DNA from: Paraglaciecola sp.
GTDB lineage: Bacteria; Pseudomonadota; Gammaproteobacteria; Enterobacterales; Alteromonadaceae
Direction of reading: 5' to 3'
NCBI GenBank assembly: GCA_009993955.1
Contig: JAACSL010000004.1
Span: 62,001-126,000 of the forward strand
DNA length: 64,000 nucleotides
Under the pieces are notes generated by a model. That model was given only the letters and a program-made list of their open reading frames with translations, was not told where the DNA came from and searched no databases. This document shows, in pieces, positions 56,127-64,000 of this stretch (position 1 is the first letter of the stretch; each line of letters opens with the position of its first letter). Made by a program: the position numbers and the translations under genes.

Positions 56127-58115
56127 TTACAGTTCACGTCTGATCAAGGCGCGGATCAAAAAACGATTGGGGCTGAGCATATCGGCAATGTCAACGCTCA
56201 CTGGCAAGGGTTCTGCGCACAGTTGACTAACTAATATTTCCGCCAACAATGGCGCCGTGGTTAAACCTCGTGAGCCGAGGCCGTTCATCATGTACAAACC
56301 CTGATAATTAATGGCTGGTGGGTAGTGCAAAGCGGGCAAAGCTTTATACAAGTCAGCAAACTGCACCTTCTGCATGGGCAAGTTTGGTACTGCACCCACC
56401 ATGGGTAAATGATCCGCCGTGCCGCTGCGAATGGCGGCGCGCCCTTGAGAATGCCCCTCTAGTTGTTGAGCCCACTCACAGGCACTTAATGCTTTTTTAT
56501 GCATCAGCAAATTACTTTGCTGTTCAGCTTGTCGATAATCACAGTGTGGATCACCTTTTACGTAGCTTGAGCCTAAAGCATGTTGTCCATTATAGGCAGG
56601 TGTCAGGTACCCTTTATGGCATAACACCGTGGCTAACTTAGTTAATTCCCCCTCACTTTGAATGTGTTCGATTTGCCCCCGGACTAAGCGCAGCGGCAAA
56701 TCAGCCGTCTGCATGATGGCAGCATTGTCATTGCCCACACACAGAATAACCTGTTCTGCCTGCTGACTGCTGCCGTCAGCAAAGTGTAAGGTCCATCCAC
56801 AGGTGCGCTGCTCAAGCTTCACTAAACGTTGATTAAGGTGAATTTGTGCCTTGGCCTGTGCCACTAAATCAGCGACTAATTGTGGCGGGTTTACCCAGCC
56901 TCCATGGGGAAAATACAATCCCGCATAAGGCAGGTTTATGTTAGCAACAACACTGGCTTGTTCGGCACTTAACCATTGCACTAAGGCTTCGGGCCATTGC
57001 TGCTGTCTGACCAAAGATTGGTAACGAGCTGTCACATTTTCATTAAACGCAACTTGCAAGACACCACACCACTGATGCGCAAAGTGTGCGCCCTGGTCAG
57101 CTAATCGCTGATAGCAACGTAAAGCGTACAGGTAGGCCTGCGCGTAAAACACACCCGCAGCATTGACTACCGCATTGAGATGAGGATAAATCGCCCCTTG
57201 TACATTGCCAGAAGCTCCCTGTGTTAGTGCCGCATCTTGACAATAGATCGCACTGCTTATCTGGCGCTGGGCTAAGGCATGGGCGCAGCTTGCGGCGGCA
57301 ATACCACCACCAATGATCGCTACGTGTTGCACTGGCGTGTTGGCACTTGGTCTTGCGTAATAGGGTTTGCCCCAATGTTGTGGTTTTTTATGTGATAAGT
57401 GCCCCACCAAGTTGTGGCGTTTTTGTCCGTGGCCGGGGCGCTTCTCAATGCTAAAACCCGCGTCTTGCAGACCTCGTTTCACCAAGCCTGCGGCGGTGAA
57501 GGTGGCAAAGGTTGCGCCTTGTTTGCATAATCTTGCCATCTGCTGAAATAGGCACGCTGTCCACATCTCTGGATTTTTACTTGGTGCAAAGCCATCTAAA
57601 TACCAAGCATCCACCAGACCCTCTGGTGGGCACAGCAGGTGAGGCAGCACGTCGTGTACATCGCCAAACCATAAATCAAGTCGCACTTTACCCTGGGCAA
57701 ACGCCAAACGATGGCAGCCTTCTAACGCCATGGGATAGGCGGCTAATAATGGCTCACATAGATTTTGTAGGCTGGGATAGTGGGCCAAGGCCGTGCGCAA
57801 ATCGGCAAGACTGAGGGGAAATTTTTCTACTGATATAAAATGTAATGACGGCAATGAAGCTTGGTTGGAATTCTGTAACTTAATATAGTGAGCCAAGGTA
57901 ACAATAAAATTAAGACCTGTGCCAAAGCCTGTTTCGGCAATCACAAAAGTAGGTGTTTGGCATGACTGGAGGCGCGTTAATACTTGATTGTGTTGGATAA
58001 ACACATGCTCTGTTTCAGCAATCCCGTGGGTATCAGAAAAATACAGATCGGCAAACTGCTCGGCATACGGCGTGCCGTTTTCGTTGAACGTTACTTTGGC
58101 TGGGGTTATTTTCAA
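56127..58115 (-). CDS. mnmC: Bifunctional tRNA 5-methylaminomethyl-2-thiouridine biosynthesis protein MnmC
   Basis: This 662-residue protein completes the wobble uridine modification of tRNA. The N-terminal methyltransferase domain (about 1-240) has VIAETGFGTGLNFIV and AWYLDGFAPSKNPEMW. The C-terminal FAD oxidase domain (about 265-655) has HVAIIGGGIAAASCAHALAQ and GLGSRGLTTAPLLAE. The start is assigned to a TTG at 58115, because AGGAAG sits five bases upstream and LKITPAKVTFNENGTP then aligns with known MnmC N-termini; an ATG at 58151 would add 12 residues and lacks a site. It diverges from fabB as in E. coli. Confidence 0.93.
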   Translation of the reverse strand: MKITPAKVTFNENGTPYAEQFADLYFSDTHGIAETEHVFIQHNQVLTRLQSCQTPTFVIAETGFGTGLNFIVTLAHYIKLQNSNQASLPSLHFISVEKFPLSLADLRTALAHYPSLQNLCEPLLAAYPMALEGCHRLAFAQGKVRLDLWFGDVHDVLPHLLCPPEGLVDAWYLDGFAPSKNPEMWTACLFQQMARLCKQGATFATFTAAGLVKRGLQDAGFSIEKRPGHGQKRHNLVGHLSHKKPQHWGKPYYARPSANTPVQHVAIIGGGIAAASCAHALAQRQISSAIYCQDAALTQGASGNVQGAIYPHLNAVVNAAGVFYAQAYLYALRCYQRLADQGAHFAHQWCGVLQVAFNENVTARYQSLVRQQQWPEALVQWLSAEQASVVANINLPYAGLYFPHGGWVNPPQLVADLVAQAKAQIHLNQRLVKLEQRTCGWTLHFADGSSQQAEQVILCVGNDNAAIMQTADLPLRLVRGQIEHIQSEGELTKLATVLCHKGYLTPAYNGQHALGSSYVKGDPHCDYRQAEQQSNLLMHKKALSACEWAQQLEGHSQGRAAIRSGTADHLPMVGAVPNLPMQKVQFADLYKALPALHYPPAINYQGLYMMNGLGSRGLTTAPLLAEILVSQLCAEPLPVSVDIADMLSPNRFLIRALIRREL

Positions 58116-58277
58116 AGGGCTTCCTATTACAGTGTGAGTAACACACTGCAAAATCTGTCATCAATGGGGCGTAAAAAACGTCATAGTCTAAGGTAGGTGA
58201 GGGGAGGGAGAAAGATTTTAAGAATATTTTTGCGTGGCTTATTTGCCAAGCCACGCCAAACACGCAATGATTGGCTT

Positions 58278-58294
58278 AAAAGAGCAGACCAGTT
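58278..58294 (+). promoter_or_regulatory. Possible FadR-type half-palindrome upstream of fabB
   Basis: AAAAGAGCAGACCAGTT keeps the right arm GACCAGTT and only part of the left arm of the FadR consensus AACTGGTCNGACCAGTT. It lies about 50 bases before fabB, where FadR activates fabB in enterobacteria and vibrios. The match is weak. Confidence 0.25.
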
Positions 58295-58346
58295 TGGGCT
58301 GCATTTTCATTAAAATGTGTCACAAATTTTTGTTAAAGGGTTAAGC

Positions 58347-59561
58347 ATGAGAAGAGCGGTAATCACTGGCATAGGGATCGTGTCCAGCATAGGCAACAAT
58401 AAGGAAGACGTTACACAGGCTTTGCGCGAAGGTCGTTCAGGTATCACTTTTTCACAACAGTTTGCCGACGCCGGGATGCGTAGTCAGGTGTGGGGTAAGG
58501 TAGACATCGATTTGGACGCTTTAATTGATCGTAAGATAAAGCGGTTTATGGGTGACGCTTCCGGCTATGCTTATGTTGCCATGCAACAGGCGATAGATGA
58601 CTCTGGTCTGAGCGAAGAGATGATCTCTAATATCCGTACCGGCATTATTGCGGGTTCAGGTGGGGCATCTTCGCAAAATCAGGTGGAGGCCATCGACATC
58701 CTGCGTGAGAAGGGGGTGAAGCGTATTGGACCCTATATGGTGACCCGTTGTATGGGCAGTACTGTGTCTGCCTGTTTGGCCACACCGTTTAAAATCAAAG
58801 GCGTAAATTACTCCATCTCGTCAGCTTGCTCCACCAGTGCTCACTGTATTGGCAATGCCTTGGAACAAATCCAACTGGGTAAACAGGATATTATCTTTGC
58901 TGGTGGTGGCGAAGAGTTGCACTACACATTGTCAGCCGAGTTTGATGCCATGGGGGCGATGTCAACTAAGTACAACGATGATCCAAGCAAAGCGTCACGC
59001 ACCTATGATGCGGATCGTGACGGTTTTGTTGGTGCGGGCGGCGGCGGTATGGTGGTGGTTGAAGAACTTGAACATGCGCTTGCCCGTGGTGCTAAAATTT
59101 ACTGCGAAATTGTTGGTTACGGCGCCACCTCAGACGGTGCTGACATGGTTGCTCCTTCAGGTGAAGGTGCAGTGCGATGCATGCAACAAGCCATGCAGGG
59201 TTTAACAAAACCCATTGATTACATCAATACTCACGGCACATCTACTCCGGTGGGTGATGTGAAAGAATTATGGGCAATTCGCGAAGTTTTTGGCGCCACT
59301 ACCCCGCCCTTAAGTGCTACCAAGGCGATGACGGGTCATGCTTTGGGGGCGGCAGGCGTTAATGAAGCCATCTACACCATATTAATGATGGAACACGGTT
59401 TTATTGCCCCATCTATCAATATTGACAATCTCGATGAACAAGCCGCTGGCATGGATGTGGTCACCACAACTCGCCAAGCTGAGTTAACCACCGTGATGTC
59501 AAACAGTTTTGGTTTTGGTGGCACCAATGCCACCTTAGTGATGCAAAAGTATTCAGCTTAA
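58347..59561 (+). CDS. fabB: 3-oxoacyl-ACP synthase I
   Basis: A 404-residue condensing enzyme of type II fatty acid synthesis, needed for unsaturated fatty acid elongation. The triad is Cys161 in [12 protein letters not shown], His in [11 protein letters not shown] and His in TGHALGAAG. The N-terminus [18 protein letters not shown] matches FabB. The start at 58347 (AAGGG upstream) is used; the frame is open to 58317. Length equals E. coli FabB (406). A terminator follows. The desaturase pair and fabB are both unsaturated-fatty-acid genes within this window. Confidence 0.98.
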   Translation: MRRAVITGIGIVSSIGNNKEDVTQALREGRSGITFSQQFADAGMRSQVWGKVDIDLDALIDRKIKRFMGDASGYAYVAMQQAIDDSGLSEEMISNIRTGIIAGSGGASSQNQVEAIDILREKGVKRIGPYMVTRCMGSTVSACLATPFKIKGVNYSISSACSTSAHCIGNALEQIQLGKQDIIFAGGGEELHYTLSAEFDAMGAMSTKYNDDPSKASRTYDADRDGFVGAGGGGMVVVEELEHALARGAKIYCEIVGYGATSDGADMVAPSGEGAVRCMQQAMQGLTKPIDYINTHGTSTPVGDVKELWAIREVFGATTPPLSATKAMTGHALGAAGVNEAIYTILMMEHGFIAPSINIDNLDEQAAGMDVVTTTRQAELTTVMSNSFGFGGTNATLVMQKYSA

Positions 59562-59581
59562 CTAAGCGGATTTTAGATGCA

Positions 59582-59607
59582 AAAAAGCCCACAAACGTGG
59601 GCTTTTT
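59582..59607. terminator. Bidirectional rho-independent terminator
   Basis: AAAAAGCCCAC and GTGGGCTTTTT form an 11-base stem around AAAC. The symmetrical A/T flanks allow termination of fabB from the left and of the amylase gene from the right. Confidence 0.9.
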
Positions 59608-59639
59608 CATTACAGTGGCTAGCTCCTTATATGACGATT

Positions 59640-61640
59640 TTAAAAATCCATGATCTGCGCGGCGTTACTGTTAAACTCAAATTTATTGATTTTACCGCAT
59701 TTTGCGAAGTGATTATTGGAGCTGTACGGGCTGCCACCTTGACTAATATTGGCTTCCCAGCCTTGGCCATTTTTCACGTAAGCCTTGAGTTCAAACCAGC
59801 CATTGACAGTTTTACTGCAATCCATTTGCACGTCCAACATCCAATAATGTGGCCCCCAAATATTCAGTGGCTCCAGACCATAACCATCATTACTGACCGT
59901 TTTTGTTGCTCCCCACGATGCTGGCCAATTGTTAGTTGTCCAATCCAGTGCAGTGCCTTCGGCTGTTGAGTTCTGCCCGGCCTCGACACCATACCAATCA
60001 AGATAGTCATCATTGGTCTTCCATGGCGAAGTGGTGGTATTCAACAGATTGTTATGGCTTATCGGTAACGCACACAAATAGTTACTGCTGGTGCAGTTGA
60101 GGCCTAGGTTTGCCGCTGCATAGGCATGGTCAAGCCCACCACGCACAAACAAATCCTGACCACTTTGAGTTTGTGCTTGAATAAAAATAACCGTGCGCTG
60201 GATATCACCAATGGGGGGCTGAGTTGAGATAAGTTTGGCATTGTGATGAATCGCTACAGCATCATAGGCCGCTACGTTTAAATTAACATTGCCATTACTT
60301 TGCACAGTGATCACTTCTCCCGAGCAAGCAGTTTTATCGGCACTGATTTCACCTTTTAGTACATTGCAATACTGTCCTGCTGCCATGCCACTGGCTATAG
60401 TGGCTGTTAGCCCATAAGTTTCTTTGTTGATGGCAACAAAACCTTGATCGCCACGGCTGAAAGCAATTTGATTGTTGCCGTTGTCCCACCAGTTAGTCAC
60501 ACTGAACGCTGCCGTGGTGTTATTGCGAAAGTCTACCCCACCTGCCATGTAGGAGTAGCGATGTTCACATTTCCAATTGCTACCATAACACTCTAAGTTG
60601 CCGTTGTTATGCACGGGCACCGATGGGCCATCTACGTCCGTATCACCATGATAGTCATAACTTGACATGATTTTTGGGTAGCCATAGGGGAAAGCCAACA
60701 TAAATACATTCGCGAGATCGTACAGGCGACCATCTTCATAAGTGATCACATTGCCAGCACCGCCATGACCTCGTTGATTGTCGTGGTTGTCAACAAATAC
60801 CACGGCCTGATAGCTGGGCATCAATCCCCACGCAGGGCCAAAGTTACTCAACCATGCTAACTTTCCTGTACGAAAGGTATTACCGATGGCCACGGAATAC
60901 TTGAATTCAGTTACCAATCCATTACCAGTGTATTCTGCGGCAGAAATTGCCTCACCACCTTGATCAATGACTTCTTGAAAAATAAGAGGGCTACCGGGCA
61001 CTTTGGCAAGTATGGCGGCAATGTCGCCAGACGGCAGATGTTTAGAGGCATCTAAACGAAAACCTGCTACACCGATATTCATTAAATCATTCAAATAGGC
61101 GGCAATGGTATTTTGCACATAATTTTGCTCAGTGGCTAAATCGGCCAAACCGACTAACTCACAATTTTGCACTTGATAGCGGTTGCTGTAATCACTTATT
61201 GCGCAGGATGTATGAAAGTCTTGAGGGGAATACATCGGGTACTGCTTATTGCCGAAACTATTACCTGCAGTGCCAGTGCCAGAACCCGCCGCCATATGAT
61301 TGACCACCGCATCGACATAAATTTTTACACCCACCGCGTCACAGCGTTGTACCATATCAATAAACTGTGCCCGGTTACCTCCACGACTTTGCAATACATA
61401 ACTCACTGGCTGATAACGCGCCCACCATTGACTAACATTGATGTGCTCATTTGGTGGCGATACCTGCACCGCCGCATAGCCTTTGGGGCCCAAAAAGGTC
61501 TCACATTCCGTGGCTACGTCAGGCCAGCTCCATTCAAATAAATGCACAAAGGTGGTGGGTTGTGCTTGCACTGGCACAGGAAGCACCACGGCCGAAACCA
61601 AAGCCATAGCAGAAATGGTGGTCAATATTTTAGCTAACAT
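59640..61640 (-). CDS. Secreted chloride-dependent alpha-amylase (GH13) with C-terminal extension
   Basis: This 666-residue enzyme begins with a signal peptide ([18 protein letters not shown]). The mature part starts [20 protein letters not shown], close to Pseudoalteromonas haloplanktis amylase. The catalytic Asp (FRLDASKH), Glu (FQEVIDQGG) and Asp (VDNHDNQRG) are present, with Arg in GFRLD and Lys in YGYPKIMSS as chloride ligands. Domain C ends near residue 470. The extra C-terminal part (about 475-666) holds tryptophan-rich segments ([14 protein letters not shown]), probably a carbohydrate-binding or secretion domain. It degrades starch or glycogen outside the cell. Confidence 0.95.
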   Translation of the reverse strand: MLAKILTTISAMALVSAVVLPVPVQAQPTTFVHLFEWSWPDVATECETFLGPKGYAAVQVSPPNEHINVSQWWARYQPVSYVLQSRGGNRAQFIDMVQRCDAVGVKIYVDAVVNHMAAGSGTGTAGNSFGNKQYPMYSPQDFHTSCAISDYSNRYQVQNCELVGLADLATEQNYVQNTIAAYLNDLMNIGVAGFRLDASKHLPSGDIAAILAKVPGSPLIFQEVIDQGGEAISAAEYTGNGLVTEFKYSVAIGNTFRTGKLAWLSNFGPAWGLMPSYQAVVFVDNHDNQRGHGGAGNVITYEDGRLYDLANVFMLAFPYGYPKIMSSYDYHGDTDVDGPSVPVHNNGNLECYGSNWKCEHRYSYMAGGVDFRNNTTAAFSVTNWWDNGNNQIAFSRGDQGFVAINKETYGLTATIASGMAAGQYCNVLKGEISADKTACSGEVITVQSNGNVNLNVAAYDAVAIHHNAKLISTQPPIGDIQRTVIFIQAQTQSGQDLFVRGGLDHAYAAANLGLNCTSSNYLCALPISHNNLLNTTTSPWKTNDDYLDWYGVEAGQNSTAEGTALDWTTNNWPASWGATKTVSNDGYGLEPLNIWGPHYWMLDVQMDCSKTVNGWFELKAYVKNGQGWEANISQGGSPYSSNNHFAKCGKINKFEFNSNAAQIMDF

Positions 61641-61919
61641 ACAATTCTCTTTTTTGTGTTGAGTAAATGAAAGGCAAGCGTCCCAGGCGTATGGCCTGCC
61701 TTGTTGTGGCGCTGCAACCTCTCATACACAACGCAGAGGCAGACTAGTGGTAGAAAATCAAAAAAGCTAAATGAATACGTATGTAAATAAAGTTAACAAT
61801 AAAATGTATTTTTTAACAAAAGGCGAAAAAAATTAACAAATGTCCTTGGCAGATTAACCTTATGAGATGAATAGCTGTAAAGCGTTAGGGGCAGGGAAGA
61901 GCAAACAGAAAATTATTGT

Positions 61920-62618
61920 TTATGTCATGCACAGGCTTGTTAACTGTGCGCGGTTTTTAATTGTTAACTGGCCATATTTGAGGGTAACCGCTCCGCTATG
62001 CTGTAATTCTTGCAACAACTTATTGATGGTTTGTCGTGAGCTGTGCAACAACAATGCTAATGCGTCTTGCGAGACATTCAAGGTAATGGGGCTGTCACTT
62101 TGTGGGCTTAGGTGAGTTTGAAAACCATCCGCAAGCATCAATAAGCGCCGACACAATTGTTGTTTGAGAGATAAACTGCCGATGTCATCCAGCAGATTAA
62201 AGGTGGTGCGTAATCGTTGGCAAAGTAAACGCATAAAGTGAGGATAGAGGCTCGGATAGGCGTTGAGCAGGCTATGAAAATCATGATTCGACAGCTTGAG
62301 TAAGTGGGTGTCTTGCTCCGCGATGGCATCATGGGTGCGCGGCAAACCATCAAATAAAGAAATCTCCCCAAACCAACTGCCCTTGGCTAACCAGGTAAGA
62401 ATTAACTCTTGGCCACCACTACTCACATTGCTCACACGAATTTTGCCCTCAAGTACACAATATAAAGCATCGCCTGGGTCGTTTTTGCGATGTAAATACT
62501 GGCCAGCAATCAAGGTTTTTGACTTACACTTGTCGACAATAGCCGCCATTATCTCTGCTGGTAAACTGGCTAACCAAGGGTCAATCTGCAAAAGTGATGT
62601 AGGGATTTTTTCGGACAT
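61920..62618 (-). CDS. Crp/Fnr-family transcriptional regulator
   Basis: A 232-residue regulator. The N-terminal cyclic-nucleotide-like fold (about 20-140) has GDALYCVLEGKIRV and GSWFGEISLFDGLPRTHDA. The C-terminal winged helix carries VSQDALALLLHSSRQTINKLLQEL. The N-terminus lacks the Cys cluster of FNR. Phosphate-binding residues of CRP (RxxxTxxAxx) are only partly matched in RTHDA, so ligand is unsure. AAGG precedes the ATG. It is divergent from the class II aldolase-family gene. The 279-bp gap to the amylase gene (61641-61919) shows no gene. Confidence 0.9.
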   Translation of the reverse strand: MSEKIPTSLLQIDPWLASLPAEIMAAIVDKCKSKTLIAGQYLHRKNDPGDALYCVLEGKIRVSNVSSGGQELILTWLAKGSWFGEISLFDGLPRTHDAIAEQDTHLLKLSNHDFHSLLNAYPSLYPHFMRLLCQRLRTTFNLLDDIGSLSLKQQLCRRLLMLADGFQTHLSPQSDSPITLNVSQDALALLLHSSRQTINKLLQELQHSGAVTLKYGQLTIKNRAQLTSLCMT

Positions 62619-62708
62619 TTAACCTTCAATTGTCTATTTGGCGACAGTTTAGCTTGGCGTGCTTAGCGTAAGGTGTCCAGTAACAATGAACAAGTAGGGG
62701 TAAATACC

Positions 62709-63461
62709 ATGCAATCTATTCAACAACAGGTCACAACTCAAGAGTGGCAAACTCGTATCAATTTGGCCGCTGCCTATCGTGCAGTTGCCATGTATGGCTG
62801 GGATGATTTGGTGTTTACTCACATTTCTGCCCGCGTCCCTGGCCCGGATGCGCACTTTTTAATTAATCCTTACGGCATGATGTTTGAAGAAGTAACGGCC
62901 TCGAGTTTGGTCAAAGTGGATCTGCAAGGCAACAAAGTGATGCCCTCTGACTACGACATTAACCCTGCGGGTTTTGTTATCCATAGTGCAGTGCATGGCG
63001 CACGAGACGATGCCCATTGTGTAATGCATTTACATACTGCTGCTGGCATTGCCATTTCAGCAACCAAAGACGGTTTGTTGCCCCTTAGTCAACAGTCATT
63101 ATTTGCCTTGTCGAGTTTGTCTTATCATGACTATGAAGGGGTTGCCCTCAACCCCGACGAGAAAGTCCGTTTGGTGGCTGACTTGGGGCAGACTAACTTT
63201 ATGATCCTGCGTAATCACGGTTTGTTGACCTGTGGGTCAAGCATCGCCGATGCGTTTTTGTTTATGTACTTATTAGAACGCTCGTGTGAAATCCAACTCA
63301 AGGCGCAATCTACGGGCAAGGAATTACTGGCCATTCCATCCAATATATTGGCAGGCATTCAGGCTCAGGCGAAGCAAGTCACTCGCTCGGCAGGTGGAGC
63401 CTTGGCATGGCCTGGGATCTTGCGTAAGCTTGACCGAGTCTCTCCCGGCTACGACCTCTAA
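62709..63461 (+). CDS. Class II aldolase/adducin-family protein
   Basis: A 250-residue protein of the class II aldolase/adducin fold. Landmarks are the N-terminal [39 protein letters not shown], the metal histidines in [11 protein letters not shown] and [10 protein letters not shown]. These family members are aldolases, epimerases or dehydratases; the substrate here is unknown. The ATG at 62709 follows AGGGG at a normal distance. The next gene begins four bases after its stop, so they form an operon. Confidence 0.88.
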   Translation: MQSIQQQVTTQEWQTRINLAAAYRAVAMYGWDDLVFTHISARVPGPDAHFLINPYGMMFEEVTASSLVKVDLQGNKVMPSDYDINPAGFVIHSAVHGARDDAHCVMHLHTAAGIAISATKDGLLPLSQQSLFALSSLSYHDYEGVALNPDEKVRLVADLGQTNFMILRNHGLLTCGSSIADAFLFMYLLERSCEIQLKAQSTGKELLAIPSNILAGIQAQAKQVTRSAGGALAWPGILRKLDRVSPGYDL

Positions 63462-63465
63462 CATT

Positions 63466-64000
63466 ATGCCCACCATCAGTTTTAATCATTATCAGCGCGA
63501 TGCCCAGTATTTGCAGGTAGGAAACTATCAACTGGCGTATTGGCATTGGCAACATGCCACTGCCCGCGACACCATTGTATTTATCCATGGTTTTCCCAGT
63601 GCATCGTGGGACTGGCATCATCAATGGCAAGTATTAGCCAAAGAGTACAATTTAGTGGCCATGGATATGCTGGGTTTTGGCTTGTCGGCAAAACCACTAA
63701 GGCACGACTACAGCCTCGCAGAGCAGGCTGACTTGTTGAGTCAACTGCTCAGCCACTTAGCCATAAAAAACTACCATATTCTGGCTCATGATTACGGTGA
63801 CTCGGTTGCTCAAGAGTTGTTGTATCGTCAAGTCGAAGTAAATCAGCCTGCAATAAACCAGGGTATTCGTTCTATCTGCTTTTTGAATGGTGGTTTGTTT
63901 GCCAAGGTGCATAGACCAATATTGATGCAAAAAATGATGAAAGGCCCGTTAGGTCCCGTCTTAGCGAAGTTCATGAGCAAAGCCAGTTTGAGTAAAAATT
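63466..64000 (+). CDS. Alpha/beta hydrolase (MEST-like), partial
   Basis: The first 178 codons of a gene that continues past the window. It shows [19 protein letters not shown] (oxyanion region), [14 protein letters not shown] and the nucleophile elbow [15 protein letters not shown], in which Asp replaces the usual Ser. That motif matches mesoderm-specific-transcript (MEST)-like hydrolases and relates to epoxide hydrolases and haloalkane dehalogenases. It begins at an ATG at 63466, directly after the aldolase-family gene. The substrate is unknown; the catalytic acid and His lie beyond the edge. Confidence 0.8.
   Translation, partial: MPTISFNHYQRDAQYLQVGNYQLAYWHWQHATARDTIVFIHGFPSASWDWHHQWQVLAKEYNLVAMDMLGFGLSAKPLRHDYSLAEQADLLSQLLSHLAIKNYHILAHDYGDSVAQELLYRQVEVNQPAINQGIRSICFLNGGLFAKVHRPILMQKMMKGPLGPVLAKFMSKASLSKN

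Overview
The window looks like chromosome of a marine gammaproteobacterium of the Alteromonadales, probably Alteromonadaceae-like. The evidence is the moderate GC content, the glnA-(DUF4124)-ntrB-ntrC order, the epmC/yfcL/mnmC/fabB neighbourhood, a Pseudoalteromonas-type chloride-dependent alpha-amylase, and many exported hydrolases with a TonB-dependent receptor. I see no rRNA, tRNA, CRISPR array, intact insertion sequence or prophage. It reads as core chromosome with a few accessory cassettes.

Layout. 1-7.9 kb: an acyl-CoA dehydrogenase/phosphotransferase operon divergent from a LysR regulator, an old-yellow-enzyme reductase, a CaCA antiporter, small conserved proteins and a membrane-anchored LuxR-type regulator. 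7.9-15.3 kb: an lspA-like gene, typA, then glnA, a DUF4124 protein, ntrB and ntrC. This nitrogen locus carries a sigma-54 promoter, two NtrC-like sites two helical turns apart, and a separate NtrC-like palindrome just before ntrB. 15.4-17.8 kb: a desaturase/ferredoxin-reductase pair (desB/desC type) preceded by two DesT/FabR-like palindromes. 17.9-24.8 kb: exported KatG, a solute-binding-like protein, an Hpt-HD-GYP protein, PlsC, RraB, a cupin gene broken by one amber codon, a small lipoprotein and CsbD. 25-33.1 kb: a TonB-dependent receptor behind a PhoB-box-like triple repeat, then an alkaline-phosphatase-superfamily enzyme, an exported esterase, MscS and an S9 peptidase.

33.2-44.9 kb: DapD, three exported proteins including a DUF3857/transglutaminase protein, an FG-GAP protein, a RIO kinase, a short RNase J-like enzyme and a TPR-methyltransferase. 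45.2-46.8 kb: two adjacent genes for Hcp-fold proteins with Sec signal peptides and no other type VI secretion genes; the second has an extra N-terminal domain and a polyproline linker. 47-53 kb: an MFS transporter gene broken by one opal codon, then a leftward run of carboxylesterase, retropepsin-like protease, thioesterase, FFLEELY-motif protein and CBM9-like protein. 53.2-59.6 kb: epmC, an ATP-NAD-kinase-like gene, yfcL, a membrane coiled-coil protein, mnmC and fabB. 59.6-64 kb: secreted alpha-amylase, a Crp/Fnr regulator, a class II aldolase-family protein and a MEST-like hydrolase that runs off the end.

The most notable points are the Sec-exported Hcp pair, the two single-codon nonsense lesions (both read as TGG to stop), the DesT/FabR-like operators and the PhoB-like repeat. 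All assignments come from reading the sequence; no database search was possible.
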